A stretch of DNA of 64,000 nt from Nemophila menziesii (Eukaryota > Streptophyta > Magnoliopsida > Boraginales > Hydrophyllaceae). Of this stretch, positions 1 to 12,027 are shown in pieces. The translations under genes and the position numbers were made by a program. Below the pieces are notes generated by a model that was not told the DNA's origin, did no database searches, and saw only the letters and a program-made list of their open reading frames with translations. Position 1 is the stretch's first letter, and the number at the start of each line of letters is the position of its first letter. The stretch covers positions 79,140,224 through 79,204,223 of the forward strand of contig JARWIR010000002.1 in NCBI GenBank assembly GCA_029959085.1, given 5' to 3'.

Positions 1-395
1 GTTTCTCCTAAGTCCACCCTGACGGTGGTTAGATAGAATTTAGAATCCCGGTTAATATATAATGCTCAATTCACTCTTAAGGTTAGAATAACAACTTAGT
101 AAGATAGACTCGTATTAGTGACCCTAATTTACCTGACTTACATTCATATTTATTAATTCATATCAAGATATTTGATTGACCTTATTATATTTTTATCTCA
201 ACATCTAAAGTCATCTACGCTTATTGAATACAATTTTATCTCACGGATTAAATCCTTGCGAACGAACTTTTCTTGTCAACTAAACATGCAAAGGATCTGT
301 AATACTTGCAGTGAGTTTCCCGTGGTTGACAAGGTTGCGTGTCCTTTATTATTATCTTATTTATATGTTTATTTATCACACCTTTGCCCCCACCA
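1..395 (+). mobile_element. 3' part of an Athila-type 5' LTR (cut by window edge)
   Basis: The tail matches the ends of the other Athila-type LTRs in this window. It has the phrase with 'ccaccctgacggtgg', a section on 'cttgcg...gaacgaa', then 'tatcacacct' and a terminal CACCA at 391-395. It is followed directly by the primer site at 402. The beginning of the LTR lies outside the window. Confidence 0.85.
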
Positions 396-401
396 AATCT
401 T

Positions 402-419
402 TGGCGCCGCTGCCGGGGA
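402..419 (+). other. Primer binding site (tRNA-Asp type) of element 1
   Basis: TGGCGCCGCTGCCGGGGA lies six bases after the LTR end. A site of this form, complementary to the 3' end of tRNA-Asp, is characteristic of Athila-group Ty3/gypsy retrotransposons. It fixes the element as plus-strand. Confidence 0.85.
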
Positions 420-521
420 TTTATCTTTAAGTTAGTCTATTTGTGTTTATTTAGTGTTGAAGTTTTTATTTGTTTTCAGATTTACGCGTTTCTTTTTGTT
501 TTTGTCTTTTTCAGGTTTTAG

Positions 522-2565
522 ATGGCTAATCAGCTGTCAGAGCTAGGTTTTCCTGGTCCATTCCGAGTGCAACCCATTGGGATTTGCCCTCCAAATATTT
601 AAGCCGTTCGATTCAAGCTCGAACCTAACTTGATTAACCAATTCGCGAGCTATGGGAAATATAGTGGTGATACATATCAAGATCCGGCCAGCTCTGTTCG
701 GAAATTCATGCAATTCTGTGATGACTACATTACTGAAGGTGTTATGCAAGAGCAGATGTATTATTTAATGTTTCAATTTTTCTTGACTAAGAAAGCAAGC
801 GATTGGTTAGATGATCAACCTCCCAAGCTAATAAAAAATTGGGACAAGCTTTAAGCAAGATTCCTTAATCAATTTTATCCTACAAGTATGCGAGTAAAGG
901 AACAATTGGAGCTTATGAATTTCTTACAAGAAGCCGGAGAGAGTGTTGGCGAAGCATGGACGAGATTTCAAAAGAAGTTGGCAAGATGTCCAATACATGG
1001 ATACACGCTAGAATTATAATATCCATGTTCTATAATGGACTCAATAAAGATCAAGGCTAATAGTAGATGATATGGGTCATGGTAGTTTTGTCTCTATGGA
1101 TCTGAAAGAAGCAAAAAGTGGTATGGAAATAATTATCGAGACCGACATAAGTTGGCCACAACCACAAGCTCCTACCACTAATATTGGTACAGAGGCGAGG
1201 TTTTCAAGCTTGCAAGAACAAATACAACAACTTGCTATAACAGTTCAGAAAAACATCTAAGCGCCACCTCAACAGTTATACCTGCAAGAACAAGCCTATG
1301 AAAACCAAGCTAATCATCCACCGGGCTACAATGCGTACAATGGAAGTCAAGCTCCATCACGTCCTCAAGAAGTTATCATTGAGTTAAAAGAGACTATTAT
1401 TCAATTCATCAACTTCTCGAAGGAAAATATGAGCAGACTTAAATCAAATATCGATGCATCAGTTGTGCAAAGCCTGCAACAACATAATCAACTTTTAGAG
1501 AAAAATGTGATGCGGCTCACTACAATCGTTGAACAGATGCAAACTCAACTCTTGCAATTAACCCAAATTACAAAATCTAACATGAAGAAGATCCAGTACG
1601 TTGATGACAAGGTTAAGATTATTAGTCTTCAAGCTGAAAAGATGAAAGAATCACTACCATCTCCATCAAGTAAAGTGAAGGTTCCACCAACCAAATCAAA
1701 TGTAGATATGATGAACTTAGATGAGATAATTGTTGAAGATTGGGTTGAATAGGTTGAACACGATGAGATTAAGAATCCAAGAGTAGTTGATGCACCAAGA
1801 ATGGAAGAGAAAATTAGAGTAAGACGACCACCCTTACATTTCTATTATCCTGTAAAACCCGCTTATCCAAAGGAACAACAAGAGAGGTGTATGGAAACAT
1901 TAAAATAAGTGAAAATCAACATCCATCTACTTGAAGCTATGGAAGGAAAACGAGACTATGATCGATTCTTTATGGAGGCACAATCTAATAAAGAAAGGTT
2001 CACAAGATCCAAGTCTGTGACACTCAATGAAGGGATATCAGCACAAGTTCAGCGAAGATTACCACCGAAGCTTAAAGATCCTGGATATTTCAACCTCCCA
2101 ATCAAAATAGGTGGTATATTTCATGGAAAGGAAATGTGTGATTTAGGGGCAAGTGTAAATATCATGTCCAAAAGTATATTCAAGAAGATTGGTATTAGTG
2201 ATGCAAAACCGACATCCGTAATCTTATAGCTTGCAGATCAATCAACAACAAAGCCGTGGGGTGTAATCAAGGATGTGCTTGTCCTAGTAGGTAACCTTGT
2301 GATTCCCACGGATTTTATTATTCTTGACTATAAAGCAGATAAGAACGTCTCATTCATACTTGGGCGCCCATTCCTAGCCACCAGCGACACCATAGTCAAG
2401 GTTAATGAGGGAACCGGGACTCTCCGTATTGAAAATGATCCTGAAACATTCCTTTGTTTCGGGAAAGAGGAAGAAAAGGAAGTCACAAGAGCTATATTCA
2501 ATCAGAGTTGTGACCAAGAAACCAGAACTTGTAAGCCCCTAATACACCATGGGAAAGGAAATTGA
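522..2565 (+). pseudogene. Athila-type gag and aspartic protease, decayed
   Basis: Reading from the ATG at 522 gives a retrotransposon gag (capsid-like) domain with blocks such as YLMFQFFL, ASDWLDDQP and GEAWTRFQKKLARCPIHGY. Stops interrupt it at 600 (TAA) and 852 (TAA), and frames shift after about 1010. Comparison with the related gag at 37494 shows that both early stops replace Gln codons. Further on, 1909-2565 encodes a retroviral-type aspartic protease: the active-site motif is D-L-G-A-S (Asp codon 2140-2142), and ILGRPFLAT lies near 2360. Reverse transcriptase, RNase H and most of the integrase are missing; the reading passes from protease almost at once into the 3' non-coding tail. This is a dead internal-deletion derivative that probably makes no product. 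Confidence 0.85.
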
Positions 2566-3215
2566 GTTTGGGGTGGGAGACGAGGTAGCATGGAAATCCC
2601 ACAAACCCAAACATAACATTTCTTGGATAGAGCCATACTTCATCATGTGAATTATTTCAGCAGGAGTGGTCAAAATAAAAGCTATCGAGGGTTGCAAGCT
2701 CAGGTTGGTAAGTGTCAATCACCTAACTCACTACTGGGGAGGCTATAAAAAGAAATAATCGAGGTAACTCATCTAACTTTGAAAGACTTTAAACAAAAGT
2801 GCCCTCTGGGAGACATCACACAGTATTTTATGTTGTTATATTTTAGTTTAGTTTAGTTATTTTTAGTTGATATTGCATTATTGAGGAAGGTATTAGTATT
2901 TTTGATGTTTAGGTGTTAAGAAAATCGAGTTAAGGAGGAAAAAGAAAATTTTTGAGCAAAATCTGACCTGCCCGCCAGTATATGCCGCTCATATCGCCGG
3001 TATACCGGTGGGTCAAAAACCGTGGCACGCTTTCCAAAATCAGGTTCCTTACCGAGACGAAGAAATTCGAAAAAATGGTCCATCGTTATTGCCGCCCATA
3101 TGGCCGGTATGTCGGCGCAAGAAAAAACGTAGCACGGTACGAGGATACTTATGCCGAGAGCAACATGGAAAAAACGTGAATGAAGAACTATACGGTTTGT
3201 TTGTCTATTAAAATT
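2566..3215 (+). mobile_element. Non-coding 3' tail of element 1
   Basis: It starts with a purine-rich GAGTTTGGGGTGGGAG motif at about 2567, similar to motifs in the minus-strand Athila element at 42-45.6 kb. A short stretch around 2660-2757 may be a pol or tail coding remnant, but I cannot place it. At 2970-3120 there are CCGG-centred palindromic motifs (gccggtataccggtg, ggccggtatgtcgg) like the minisatellite at 45.2 kb. No LTR follows before the ATPase exon at 3262, so the element is truncated. Confidence 0.6.
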
Positions 3216-3261
3216 TATTACTCAATTAAAAAGATCTGACGAATTTTCTTTACTTCTACAG

Positions 3262-6180
3262 ATATATACTGACTCCATCACAGTCTGTATCATGTTTGGT
3301 TTCATGTTTATTGCTTTGATTTGGAAGTTCGACTTCTCTCCTTTCATGGTTTTGATTATTGCAATCTTGAACGATGGTAGAATTATGACAATCTCAAAGG
3401 ATAGAGTGAATCCATCTCCATTACCAGATAGTTAGAAGTTGAAGGAAATCTTTGCCACTGGAATCGTGCTTGGTGCTTACCTAACTTTGATGACCGTTGT
3501 CTTCTTCTATATCATGATGGATACCGACTTTTTCTCGGTAAGAACCCACCCACCCCTCACCCTATATTTGATTTTCTCGGTAAGAAATTTGATTCTTACA
3601 TTTTTTAAATAAATGTATGCAGGACAAGTTTGGTGTAAGGTCTATAAGGACTAGTGAAGAGGAAATGATGGCTGCTTTATATCTACAAGTGAGTATTGTG
3701 AGTTAGGCTTTGATGTCTCCCTATTTGTTCTAATTATTATACCTTTGGAGACATCCTTTTAGATGAATATTTTACTTATTTGATATACTTTTATGCTTAT
3801 TTCGTCATATTACACTTTCTCCCCTTGGAATTAGACTATTTGCATTTTTAGAGTTTTTGTGCGTTAATTTGATTATTTTTAGTGCAAAGTTAGTATGTTC
3901 CTAAATTTCAATACAAGGAGGATAAGTGATAATTAAAGTCTTAGAGTATTTTTAGTGTGTTAGGAAGTATTCTATTCGATTTCTAATTTTAGAGTGCACT
4001 TTCCTATTTCTATTCTTGAATTATGGATTTATTATTTTTAAAGCATATGAGGTTTAATTATTTATTTATTGTGAAGATTTAAAAGATATATGGTAATCAA
4101 TTAGAGACCAATTCAAGTCAAAAAAGTAAAGGAGAGAGATATACATGGAAATAAGAAGATTAAGGAAGAATATATGCAAAGAAGGAAAAGATAAAGCTGC
4201 CAAATAAATCTGAAATTCCAGCCACGTTCTAAAGACGAGCTCATTAATAAATATTGGCTAGGAATTTGGGAGAATGGTTTGCACCACTGGAAAGATCTTT
4301 CCAAAACAAGCGGTTTCGACTATTGGAACGCGTCAAACGGACAAGTATTGAAGGAGATATGACCAAAACAAATCAGCAGCAGAATCTTACCTTTCCTAGA
4401 TTTTAGGGCTACGAATTAAAGAGTTCTTGCCTTGTCTTGCACTCCAAGTAAATTCGACATAGGGCTTACTAACACCTATAAATAAACACCTTAGCCTCCT
4501 CTTTTCACACACTTCAGATAATTACACAAGAGGTTTAAGGTTTTCAAGTCAGAGCAAGAAGGTAAAGAGAAGCTAGTGTTGGAGGAGTCATGTTCTTCCA
4601 TCAACAGTCATCCTACCCTTTAGGTTATCAATTTATCTTTTGTATTTGAACATGAATTCCTTTTTATTTAATTTCAGTTTTTAATTCTGTTATGAACTAA
4701 TTTCTTTAGTACTTGAGAATCGCTATATGGGTTAAACCCAATTCTATTTAATTTCTGAATTTGGGATTTAACGGTTTAAATTAGACTAGGTTTTTTGTGT
4801 TGACTATAATTTTATTTTAATCACTAATTTTGAAGTCATGAATCAAACTTATATCATAGTAATTAGGCTATTCACTTTGGTTGGGAAGTGATCACCTTGA
4901 CAGGGGGTTTAATTACATACTTAGATAATAGACGCATAGTATCCGTTATTGACCCTGACAGGCTTAACTAACCATGCAGCCAATGAGGTAAATTATTATT
5001 CATCTGAAAGTAGCTTATATTCACCCTGACGGGGTTTGTAATACCGTAGGATAGCTCATAAGTCCACCCTGACGGTGGTAAAAGGAGATATTAGAGTCCC
5101 GACTATCACAATAATACAAGTTTAGCCCTTAAACAAAAGCATGAATTAGATAGGTTAGGTGAAACCCTTGCGAGGATCAAGAATTGTTTCTCTTCTGAAG
5201 TTTAAATTCTCTTTTACTTGCTTTATTTTATTTCTGTAATTTATTTTCTTGCATCTTTAATTTTATAAAAACAAAACAAAAATCTTTATTTTATTTGTTT
5301 GTCAAGCAATTACTGCTACTATCTGATTAATACTAGAGTTATACCTAATCCGTCCCTGAGAACGAATTTGATTATCATATATTACTTGGGACAACTGTAC
5401 ACTTGCAGTTAGTGGTTCCTCTATTTTATTTCTATTATTTTCTAACACACCATGACCCACAAGGCTCTTATTTTCGTAACTCGTTCCCGCAGTTGGTCTT
5501 TTGTTGAACGTCCTGGATTTCTCTTGCTCATTACTTTCTTCATTTCTCAACTTGTAAGTACAGTACAATACTACTCTTATTTACTAGAGGTGATTCATCG
5601 TTTTTCAATAGTTTGGTTCAGAAATTGTGTAATATTTGTTTAGGTTGAAACTTTAATCGTTGTGTATGCCAACTAGGGTTTCGCAAGAATTAAAGGATGT
5701 GGTTGGGGATGGGCTGGTGTTATCTGGATATTCAGTATTGTGTTCTATGTGCCATTAGATGTTTTGAAGTTTGCAACTCGTTACGTATTAAGTGGAAAAG
5801 CTTGGAACAACTTGCTTGACAACAAGGTATGTACAATCGCATATCTTTTAATTTCGAAAACGTTTACAAAACGAGCTATTAATTTTGTTTTGAAATCGAC
5901 GGCATTCACGACCAAGAAGGATTATGGAAAAGAAGAAAGAGAAGCTCAATGGGAAGTTGCACAGAGGACACTACATGGTCTTCAACGACCAGCAGCTACA
6001 ACATCTCTATTTGAGGACAAGAACAGCTACAGAGAACTATCTGAATTTATGGAACAAGCTAAGAAGAGAGCTGAAATGGCAAGGCTTCGTGAGTTTCACA
6101 CACTTAAGGGTCATGTTGAGTCAGTCGTGAAGCTCAAGGGTCTTGACATTGAAACTATCCAGCAACATTATAATGTTTAA
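3262..6180 (+). pseudogene. Plasma-membrane H+-ATPase (P3A type), 3' exons, broken
   Basis: The exons spell the C-terminal part of a plant plasma-membrane proton pump, a P-type ATPase that exports H+ using ATP. Exon 3262-3537 carries [20 protein letters not shown] and ISKDRV. Exon 3623-3709 is split by an LTR and resumes at 5467-5553 ([18 protein letters not shown]). Exon 5644-5826 holds GVIW..VFYVPLD. Exon 5899-6180 is the regulatory tail, ending ETIQQHYNV. Defects are TAG stops replacing Trp (KL after PDS), Gln (in VS-I-VS-Q-A) and Trp (after VYAN), plus the LTR insertion. The last intron ends in TCG at 5896-5898 where an AG acceptor is expected. The tail has Asn where active pumps carry the penultimate phospho-Thr that binds 14-3-3 proteins. 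The catalytic DKTGT region would lie upstream, outside the window. This locus is certainly non-functional from here on. Confidence 0.9.
3711..5461 (+). mobile_element. Solo Athila-type LTR (long subfamily) inside an ATPase exon
   Basis: It begins TGATGTCTCCCTATTTGTTC and ends ACCCACA, 1751 bp. AGGCT stands at 3705-3709 and again at 5462-5466, giving a 5-bp target duplication with one extra T before the LTR. The ATPase reading resumes in frame directly after the right copy. There is no internal domain, so it is a solo LTR left by recombination. It belongs to the same subfamily as 33182-34743. Confidence 0.85.
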
Positions 6181-6267
6181 ATAAGTTGTTGGTCTGAATG
6201 AATAAATCTGACATTATCGAGATTTAAAGAGCAGATGAATGAACGAAATGCCTCTCTCACTCATTAG
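6181..6267 (+). other. Immediate 3' flank of the ATPase pseudogene
   Basis: Short non-coding stretch between the TAA stop and the start of the duplicated segment at 6268; presumably the beginning of the old 3' untranslated region. Confidence 0.5.
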
Positions 6268-6527
6268 ATAAAACAAAAACTTTCTAGACTTTAAAGGGAA
6301 TAATGGTTATTATGTGTTGTTATATTGTTCCCCGTTTACTTCACTACTTTCTCATGTACCTAGAGTTTCCCTAGTGAAAGGGTTTGATTGTCTGGTTTTA
6401 TTTTTTTGCTCTTTGACGTTTGTGTAACACAGTTTTCCCAACTCATGTATTAAATTGCCATCGTTTTATCATATATATTTTGTTTTTTATCTTAAATTTT
6501 GTTTATTCTTCATGTTCTGGAGATGTT

Positions 6528-7313
6528 TTGTTTAACTAGTATATGGTCTCGAAATGTTGTGCATAAATAATGCATTTATGAAATTGGGCATGTAGACCAA
6601 CAGACCACTTCATTAGCAGCTGCCTTGTGGGGGTGCTTTTGGAGTTTGAACCAAGGCACGTTTATGGTAGGACGGTAATGGTCATGAAGTGTAAATCTGA
6701 AAAATAAGTCGGTGTGTTTTAGTTTCTCCTTCGATTTTTTTTGTCAACAAAGCAAACAAACTTCACAATTTCCTACAAGAGATTAGCTTACAAAGACCAA
6801 TATAAAACTCAACGATCGTCCTACTTGAACACATAGAAGTTTCCACATTAAACCGAGTAAGTTTTGCAAAGACATCCGCCACTCCATTGAAGTCTCTCCG
6901 AATGTGAATGACTTTACAATTTGTTTAACTACTATATGGTCTTGAAATGTTGTGCATAAATAATGCATTTATGAAATTGGGCCGTAGACCTACAAACCAC
7001 TTCATTAGAAACTGTCTTGTGGGGGGTGATTTTAAAGTTTGAACCAAGGCACGTTTATGGTAGGACGGTAATGGTCATGAAGAGTAGAGCTGAAAAATAA
7101 GTCGGGTGTGTTTTAGTTTCTCCTTCGATTTTTTTTTGTCAACAAAGCAAACCAACTTCACACTTTCCTACAAGAGATTAGCTTACAAAGACCAATATAA
7201 AACTCAACGATCGTCCTACTTGAACACATAGAAGTATCCACATTGAACCGAGTAAGTTTTGCAGAGACATCCGCCACTCCATTGAAGTCTCTCGGAATGT
7301 GAATGACTTTCCA
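6528..7313. repeat. Local tandem duplication, period 393 bp
   Basis: The block beginning ttgtttaact with tatatggtct at 6528 is repeated from 6921 with few differences. Both units contain the phrase 'aaccaaggcacgtttatgg' and the end of the RNase H reading on the minus strand. The second unit continues into the rest of the RNase H; the first stops at the duplication junction. Confidence 0.85.
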
Positions 7314-7960
7314 ATTTGGGAATCTACCTATCCACCACCAGGCTTCATTAACCATCAGGCGGATTCTCCAGTTGATCCCTTTACCAAAGTTTATTCCTTG
7401 AACCAAATCAAGGTTATCAAAGTAGAACGTGCTACTCTGTAGATTAAGTCCTGCTGTAGATCGCATCGCAAGTAAGACCGCCCAAGTTTATCTATCTATG
7501 ACTTCATTAATTTTACCTCTCTTAGCAATCGTATGTTTAACCTCCTCTTCTTTGTTTACAACAATTGTTACCATGCTAGCGGGTTCCCAACTCTTTGAGA
7601 AAGAAGAATCACATAGACAGGTTATATCTGCATCATCCGTGAGCATGGCATTATTGTTATCAAGATCATTTATATTTTTGTGCTCAGTGTTCCGGTTTTC
7701 GCTTTCCCTTCCATTAAGATCTTCAAATAGACTGTTTATAAGTTTTTTTGTTTTAGAATTAATTTCCCCAATATTCCATTTCTCCTTCTCAAAAAAACCT
7801 TTTATCCTTGTTTTTCATATGTGCCAAAGGGTGGCAAAAATTGTTGATGTGACTTTCCTTATATCCCACCGATTCTTACTATACCCCTCGATCGTTCCTG
7901 TAATCCATTCCTCGATTGAACCGTTAAAATCATCATCTATTTTACATTGGAGTTGAGACT
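7158..7960 (-). pseudogene. LINE-derived RNase H-like domain, degenerate
   Basis: On the minus strand, 7466-7158 reads as the C-terminal half of a plant non-LTR retrotransposon RNase H (RVT_3-like). It contains FDNLDLVQGIN, then a W-W-I-G-R-F-P-N-W-K-V-I-H-I-P-R block, and D-F-N-G-V-A-D with AKLTRFN. Upstream codons to about 7960 continue the reading (EEWITGTIEGY, TIFATLWHI, ITCLCDSSFSKSW) with two stops. A poly-T run (poly-A on the minus strand) at about 6728-6736 may be the LINE tail. The 393-bp tandem duplication copied its last codons once more. No intact element surrounds it. Confidence 0.7.
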
Positions 7961-10045
7961 CCACCCAAACACCTCACAAATATAGAAATAGGGAGTTTCA
8001 GGTGGAAAAGAAAAGTAAAACTACAATCAGAAAATCTATAAAATAGCTAAGCATGGCATTGAACTTACATGGATCTAAGAAAAAATACTTAATTTTGGAT
8101 CAAGGATACTTAATTTTGGATCAAGGACACATGATGAAAAGAGATTTTATTATCAGAAAGAGGTAAATAAGTTTGGTTTGTTTTTTTATGCTATCTCAAA
8201 TTATATCATATTATAACACTAACCAAAATATAGATAAAGAAATAAAAAACAATGAAAATTAGCTATTGTAATTACATTAATTTAAATCACCAAAATTAAA
8301 TAACAAAGCAAAAATTTATAACGCAATATCAATCATTGATTTCATTTTGATGTTATCTATCTCTTCAATTCCAATTTTACGAAAAAGGTAACCTTAAAAC
8401 TGTCAAAATTTGTCTTAAGAATTTGAAAGTTTTGAATAAAATATTAATTAAATTTTAATTTATTCCTAAAAAGTAAATTATAGTAAAAATGATCAAAAAG
8501 GTTACCAAATTTATATAAAAGTATTTGTATAGTGAATGTACAAACAAAACTTAATAAAATAACTAGTCGCGGGTATAGGAAATTTGAATTCAAAAGTACA
8601 ATTATTTGAGGATAAGATGATTTTTTACGTTTTGATTATTTTGATTTATAAATAAATTTAAGGTATTTAATATGCATATTAGCACGACATATTATTATTA
8701 TTTGAAATTAAAATTATATTTGTCTAAAACTCACAACTTATTAAAGAAAACTTACATAAAAACTAATATAATATATAAAATTTTATATTTATCTTTTATC
8801 GTTAGTTATTCAAAAAGTTTAAAACCATTTTCTCTCACCTATAACAAATTCAAAATTTAAATAAAATTACTTTTATAAATCCAAGAGGATTGAACCAATA
8901 ATTATGAACTACATGACATGACTATAAATTTATGTTTAAAAATTCAAATTATCATATAAAAAGAATAAATTTATAATAAATTTAAAAAACTATTAAATTA
9001 CATTAGTTTATTTACTAAATTTTATCACTCAATTATTATATATTAGATTGAAATGGATTATCATGTTCATAGTCCACTAATACGAAAATAGGAAAAACTT
9101 TAGAAAATTCAAATGATATTATGAATATTGACTAGTAAGATCTTGGTAAAAAATAAATTGGATAGGCAGATTGATAGGGTTTTTTCTTAAGAAAAAAATT
9201 ATAAAAAAAACATTAAGTAATGATACAAACACCTCTTTAACTAATTAAAAAATAAAATTATACTAAGTTTGACTTGAACAAGTAGTCTATTAATTTTCCA
9301 CCAATAAAATACAATATGAGTGTACCTATCACGCCCGATAGAATTTCACCCATATTTCATGGTGGGATATTACCCATCATAACGTGATTAGTAAAAGCTA
9401 ATATTTATGCAAATATACAAATAGAAAAGACATAAGATAACCTTAGATAAAACAAAAACTTTCTAGACTTTAAAGGGAATAATGGTTATTACTTATATGT
9501 GTTGTTATATTGTTTCCCGTTTACTTTACTACTTTCTCATGTACCTAGAGTTGCCCTAGTGAAAGGGTTTGATGGTCTGGTTTTATTTTTTTGCTCTTTA
9601 ACGTTTGTGTAACACAGTTTTCCCAACTCATGTCTGAAATTGCCATGGTTTTATCATATATCTTTTGTTTTTTATTTTAAATTTTATCTATTCTTCATGT
9701 TCATGTTCTGGAGATGTTTTGTTTAACTAGTATATGGTCTTGAAATGTTGTGCATAAGTAATGCATTTATGAATTGGGCATGTAGACCAACAAACCACTT
9801 CATTAGCAGCTGTCCATTGGGGGTGCTTTTAAAGTTTGAACCAAGGGCACGTTTATGGTAGGATGGTAATGGTCATGACGATTAGAGCTGAAAAATAAGT
9901 TGGGAGTGTTTTAATTTTATGTTCTCCTTCGATTCTTTTCACAAATATAGAAATAAGGAATTTCAGGAGGGAAAGAAAAAGTTAAACTACGATTAGAAAA
10001 TCTTGAAAATAGTTGGGCATGCCAATGAACTTACATAGATCTAAG

Positions 10046-10430
10046 GGTCTGTTTGGATTAAAGGAATTGGAAAGAAAGGAAAGGAATAGAAATGATTTTT
10101 TATTTTTTACCTTGTCTGTATTAGAAAATTTTATAAAAGAAAAGAAAGTAAATCATTCCAAATTCACTTCTATAACCTTATATATAATCACACTCCAGAT
10201 TGGAGTCAAATGAAGAGAAAATAATTTTATTAAAGATTAGATACTAAAATTAGTCTTTTATTTCTTTTCCTTTTGTATTTTTTTCAATCTAAACAATAAA
10301 TATCCAAAATCATTTATGAAATCTTCTTTTATAAAAATTCTAATCCAAACAAAAAATTTCCTTTCTTTTCTTTTATAATTTTTCTTTTCTTTTCTTTTAT
10401 TACTTTTTTCCTCTCAAATACAAACAGACC
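10046..10430. mobile_element. MITE with GGTCTGTTTG terminal inverted repeats
   Basis: The left end GGTCTGTTTGG is matched by the right end CAAACAGACC. Flanks are CTAAG at 10041-10045 and TTAAG at 10431-10435, a probable target duplication with one change. Copy A lacks this 385-bp block at the same place, so its ends and its insertion are visible by comparison. The interior is a long imperfect A-rich/T-rich inverted repeat. Confidence 0.75.
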
Positions 10431-11312
10431 TTAAGGGAAAAAACAATTAACTGGATCAAGGAACACAAGGATGGAAAGAAAATTTATTATCATAAAGAGA
10501 TAAATAAATTTGGGTTGTTTTTAAGCTATTCCAAATTATATTATATTATAACACTGAGTAAAATATAAATAACATTAAGGGAAAATAAAATTAGCTATTA
10601 AACAAATTTAAATAATATTCAAACAAAAGTTAAAACACGGTATCATTGATTTTATTTTGATGTAACCTCTTCTTTAGTCTTAGAACCGCTTGGTCTTGAG
10701 AATTTGAAAGTTTTGAACAAAATATTAAATAGACCTAATTTATTCAACGAAATAAATTATAGTAAAAATGATCAAAAAAAGTTACCAAATTTATATAAGA
10801 GTATTTGTTTAGGGAAAGTATAAACAAAAATTTAGAAATTAACTAGTCACGGGTATAGGAAGTTTGAGTTAAGGAGTTAGACATTTTGAGGACAATATTC
10901 AGGATGAAATTTTTCGGATTTGAATTCTTTTGATTTATAAATAAATTTAAGGTATTTAATATGTATATTAACACGACACATCATTATTATTTGAAATTAA
11001 AATTATAACGGTCTTAAACTCACCATCAATAAAAAAATTACATGAAAACTAATATAATTGTTATAAATAGGATAATATAAACTAGAAGAGATAGAAAATT
11101 ATGGAGAGAATAGCTAAACTAGATGGAGAAATATGGAGAGGATAATAACATTTCTTCTTTCAACATATGTGTAAAATACAATGGGGATGAAGGTCATATA
11201 TTTATAGGAGATATATGACCCTTCATATCATACAATAAGTGTCTTTTATAAAGATGGGGATTGGAGAAGTCTAGAAACTAAAAGGACATCCACTTATAAT
11301 ATTTTATTTACA

Positions 11313-11570
11313 ATACTCTCCCTTGGATGTCCACTCCTTATGTAATATGTCTCATTAAAAACCTTGCCAAGAAAAACCCTATGGGATAAAAAAACTTGGT
11401 CGAAGGAAAAGAATACATATATAGGACTAATTATCTTCAAATATTGCCTCGTTAAAACCTTGTCAAGAAAAACCCAGTGGGATAAAAACTTGGACGAAGG
11501 AAAAGAGTACAATGTATTGTTCACGCTCCCCCTGATACTGGCAAGAGATATCTGAGTTGTCGCATTTCAA
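11313..11570 (-). other. 3' untranslated region and polypurine tract of the copia element
   Basis: On the minus strand this carries two diverged repeats of the 'gggtttttcttg...aaggttttaa' phrase commonly seen just upstream of the polypurine tract in dicot Ty1/copia elements. The same phrase occurs before the LTR at 48347. It ends at the 3' LTR (11312). Confidence 0.6.
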
Positions 11571-11947
11571 TATTGTGGATTAACTTCTTGAATGTTGTGG
11601 TTGAAAATACTTTAGTGACCAAATCATCAATACTGTTACATAATGTATTTGATGAATGTCAAAATCTCTATTTTTATATAGGTGATATATGTTTCATTTT
11701 GTCGCTTATTTTATAGCCTTTTTGAATTTGTGTGATACAAAAACAATATCCTCATACGATATTGTCAGTATATTTCTCATTGCAGATAAACCTTACTTCT
11801 CTCGAATATGTTGAAATATCCACTTAAATAAATATTGTATCCATTACATGAAGACGTCTCCCCATAATTATTTATAGGTTTTTGCATGAATATTTGTGAT
11901 ACAATTCGGGTCATCGAATTAAAATCGTGTATGGCCATTTATTTATT
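11571..11947. other. Copia interior, no recognisable coding
   Basis: AT-rich sequence with stops in all frames. By position it lies inside the copia element between its 3' untranslated region and the nested LTR. I see no domain in it. Confidence 0.5.
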
Positions 11948-12027
11948 TGTCGACAATTTTCACCACTTTGTGATTTAGGATCCTCTTTATTCATTTTCAG
12001 CTATAGTGAAAAAATATATATCAATCC
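11948..12027. repeat. Left copy of an 80-bp perfect direct repeat flanking a solo LTR
   Basis: It starts tgtcgacaattttcacc and ends atatatcaatcc, and it is identical to 13511-13590. The LTR at 12028-13510 sits exactly between the two copies. Confidence 0.9.

Larger units (their letters stand above)
6268..9443 (+). repeat. Segmental duplication copy A
   Basis: It starts agataaaacaaaaactttc and ends near 'accagataacctt'-like sequence. The same start reappears at 9444, directly after the end of this copy, and the same end reappears at 20127. Its first 260 bases follow the ATPase stop codon and were probably its 3' untranslated region. Its second part (about 7975-9443) is AT-rich, non-coding, and shared with copies B and C. 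Copy A alone holds the LINE RNase H segment at about 6739-7972. Confidence 0.8.

Noticed and set aside
2982..3211. Two overlapping small frames in the tail of element 1
   Set aside because: They overlap in different frames across the palindromic CCGG section; no domain.
7429..7956. 175-codon plus-strand frame
   Set aside because: It is the antisense shadow of the minus-strand LINE RNase H region, which shows recognisable motifs.
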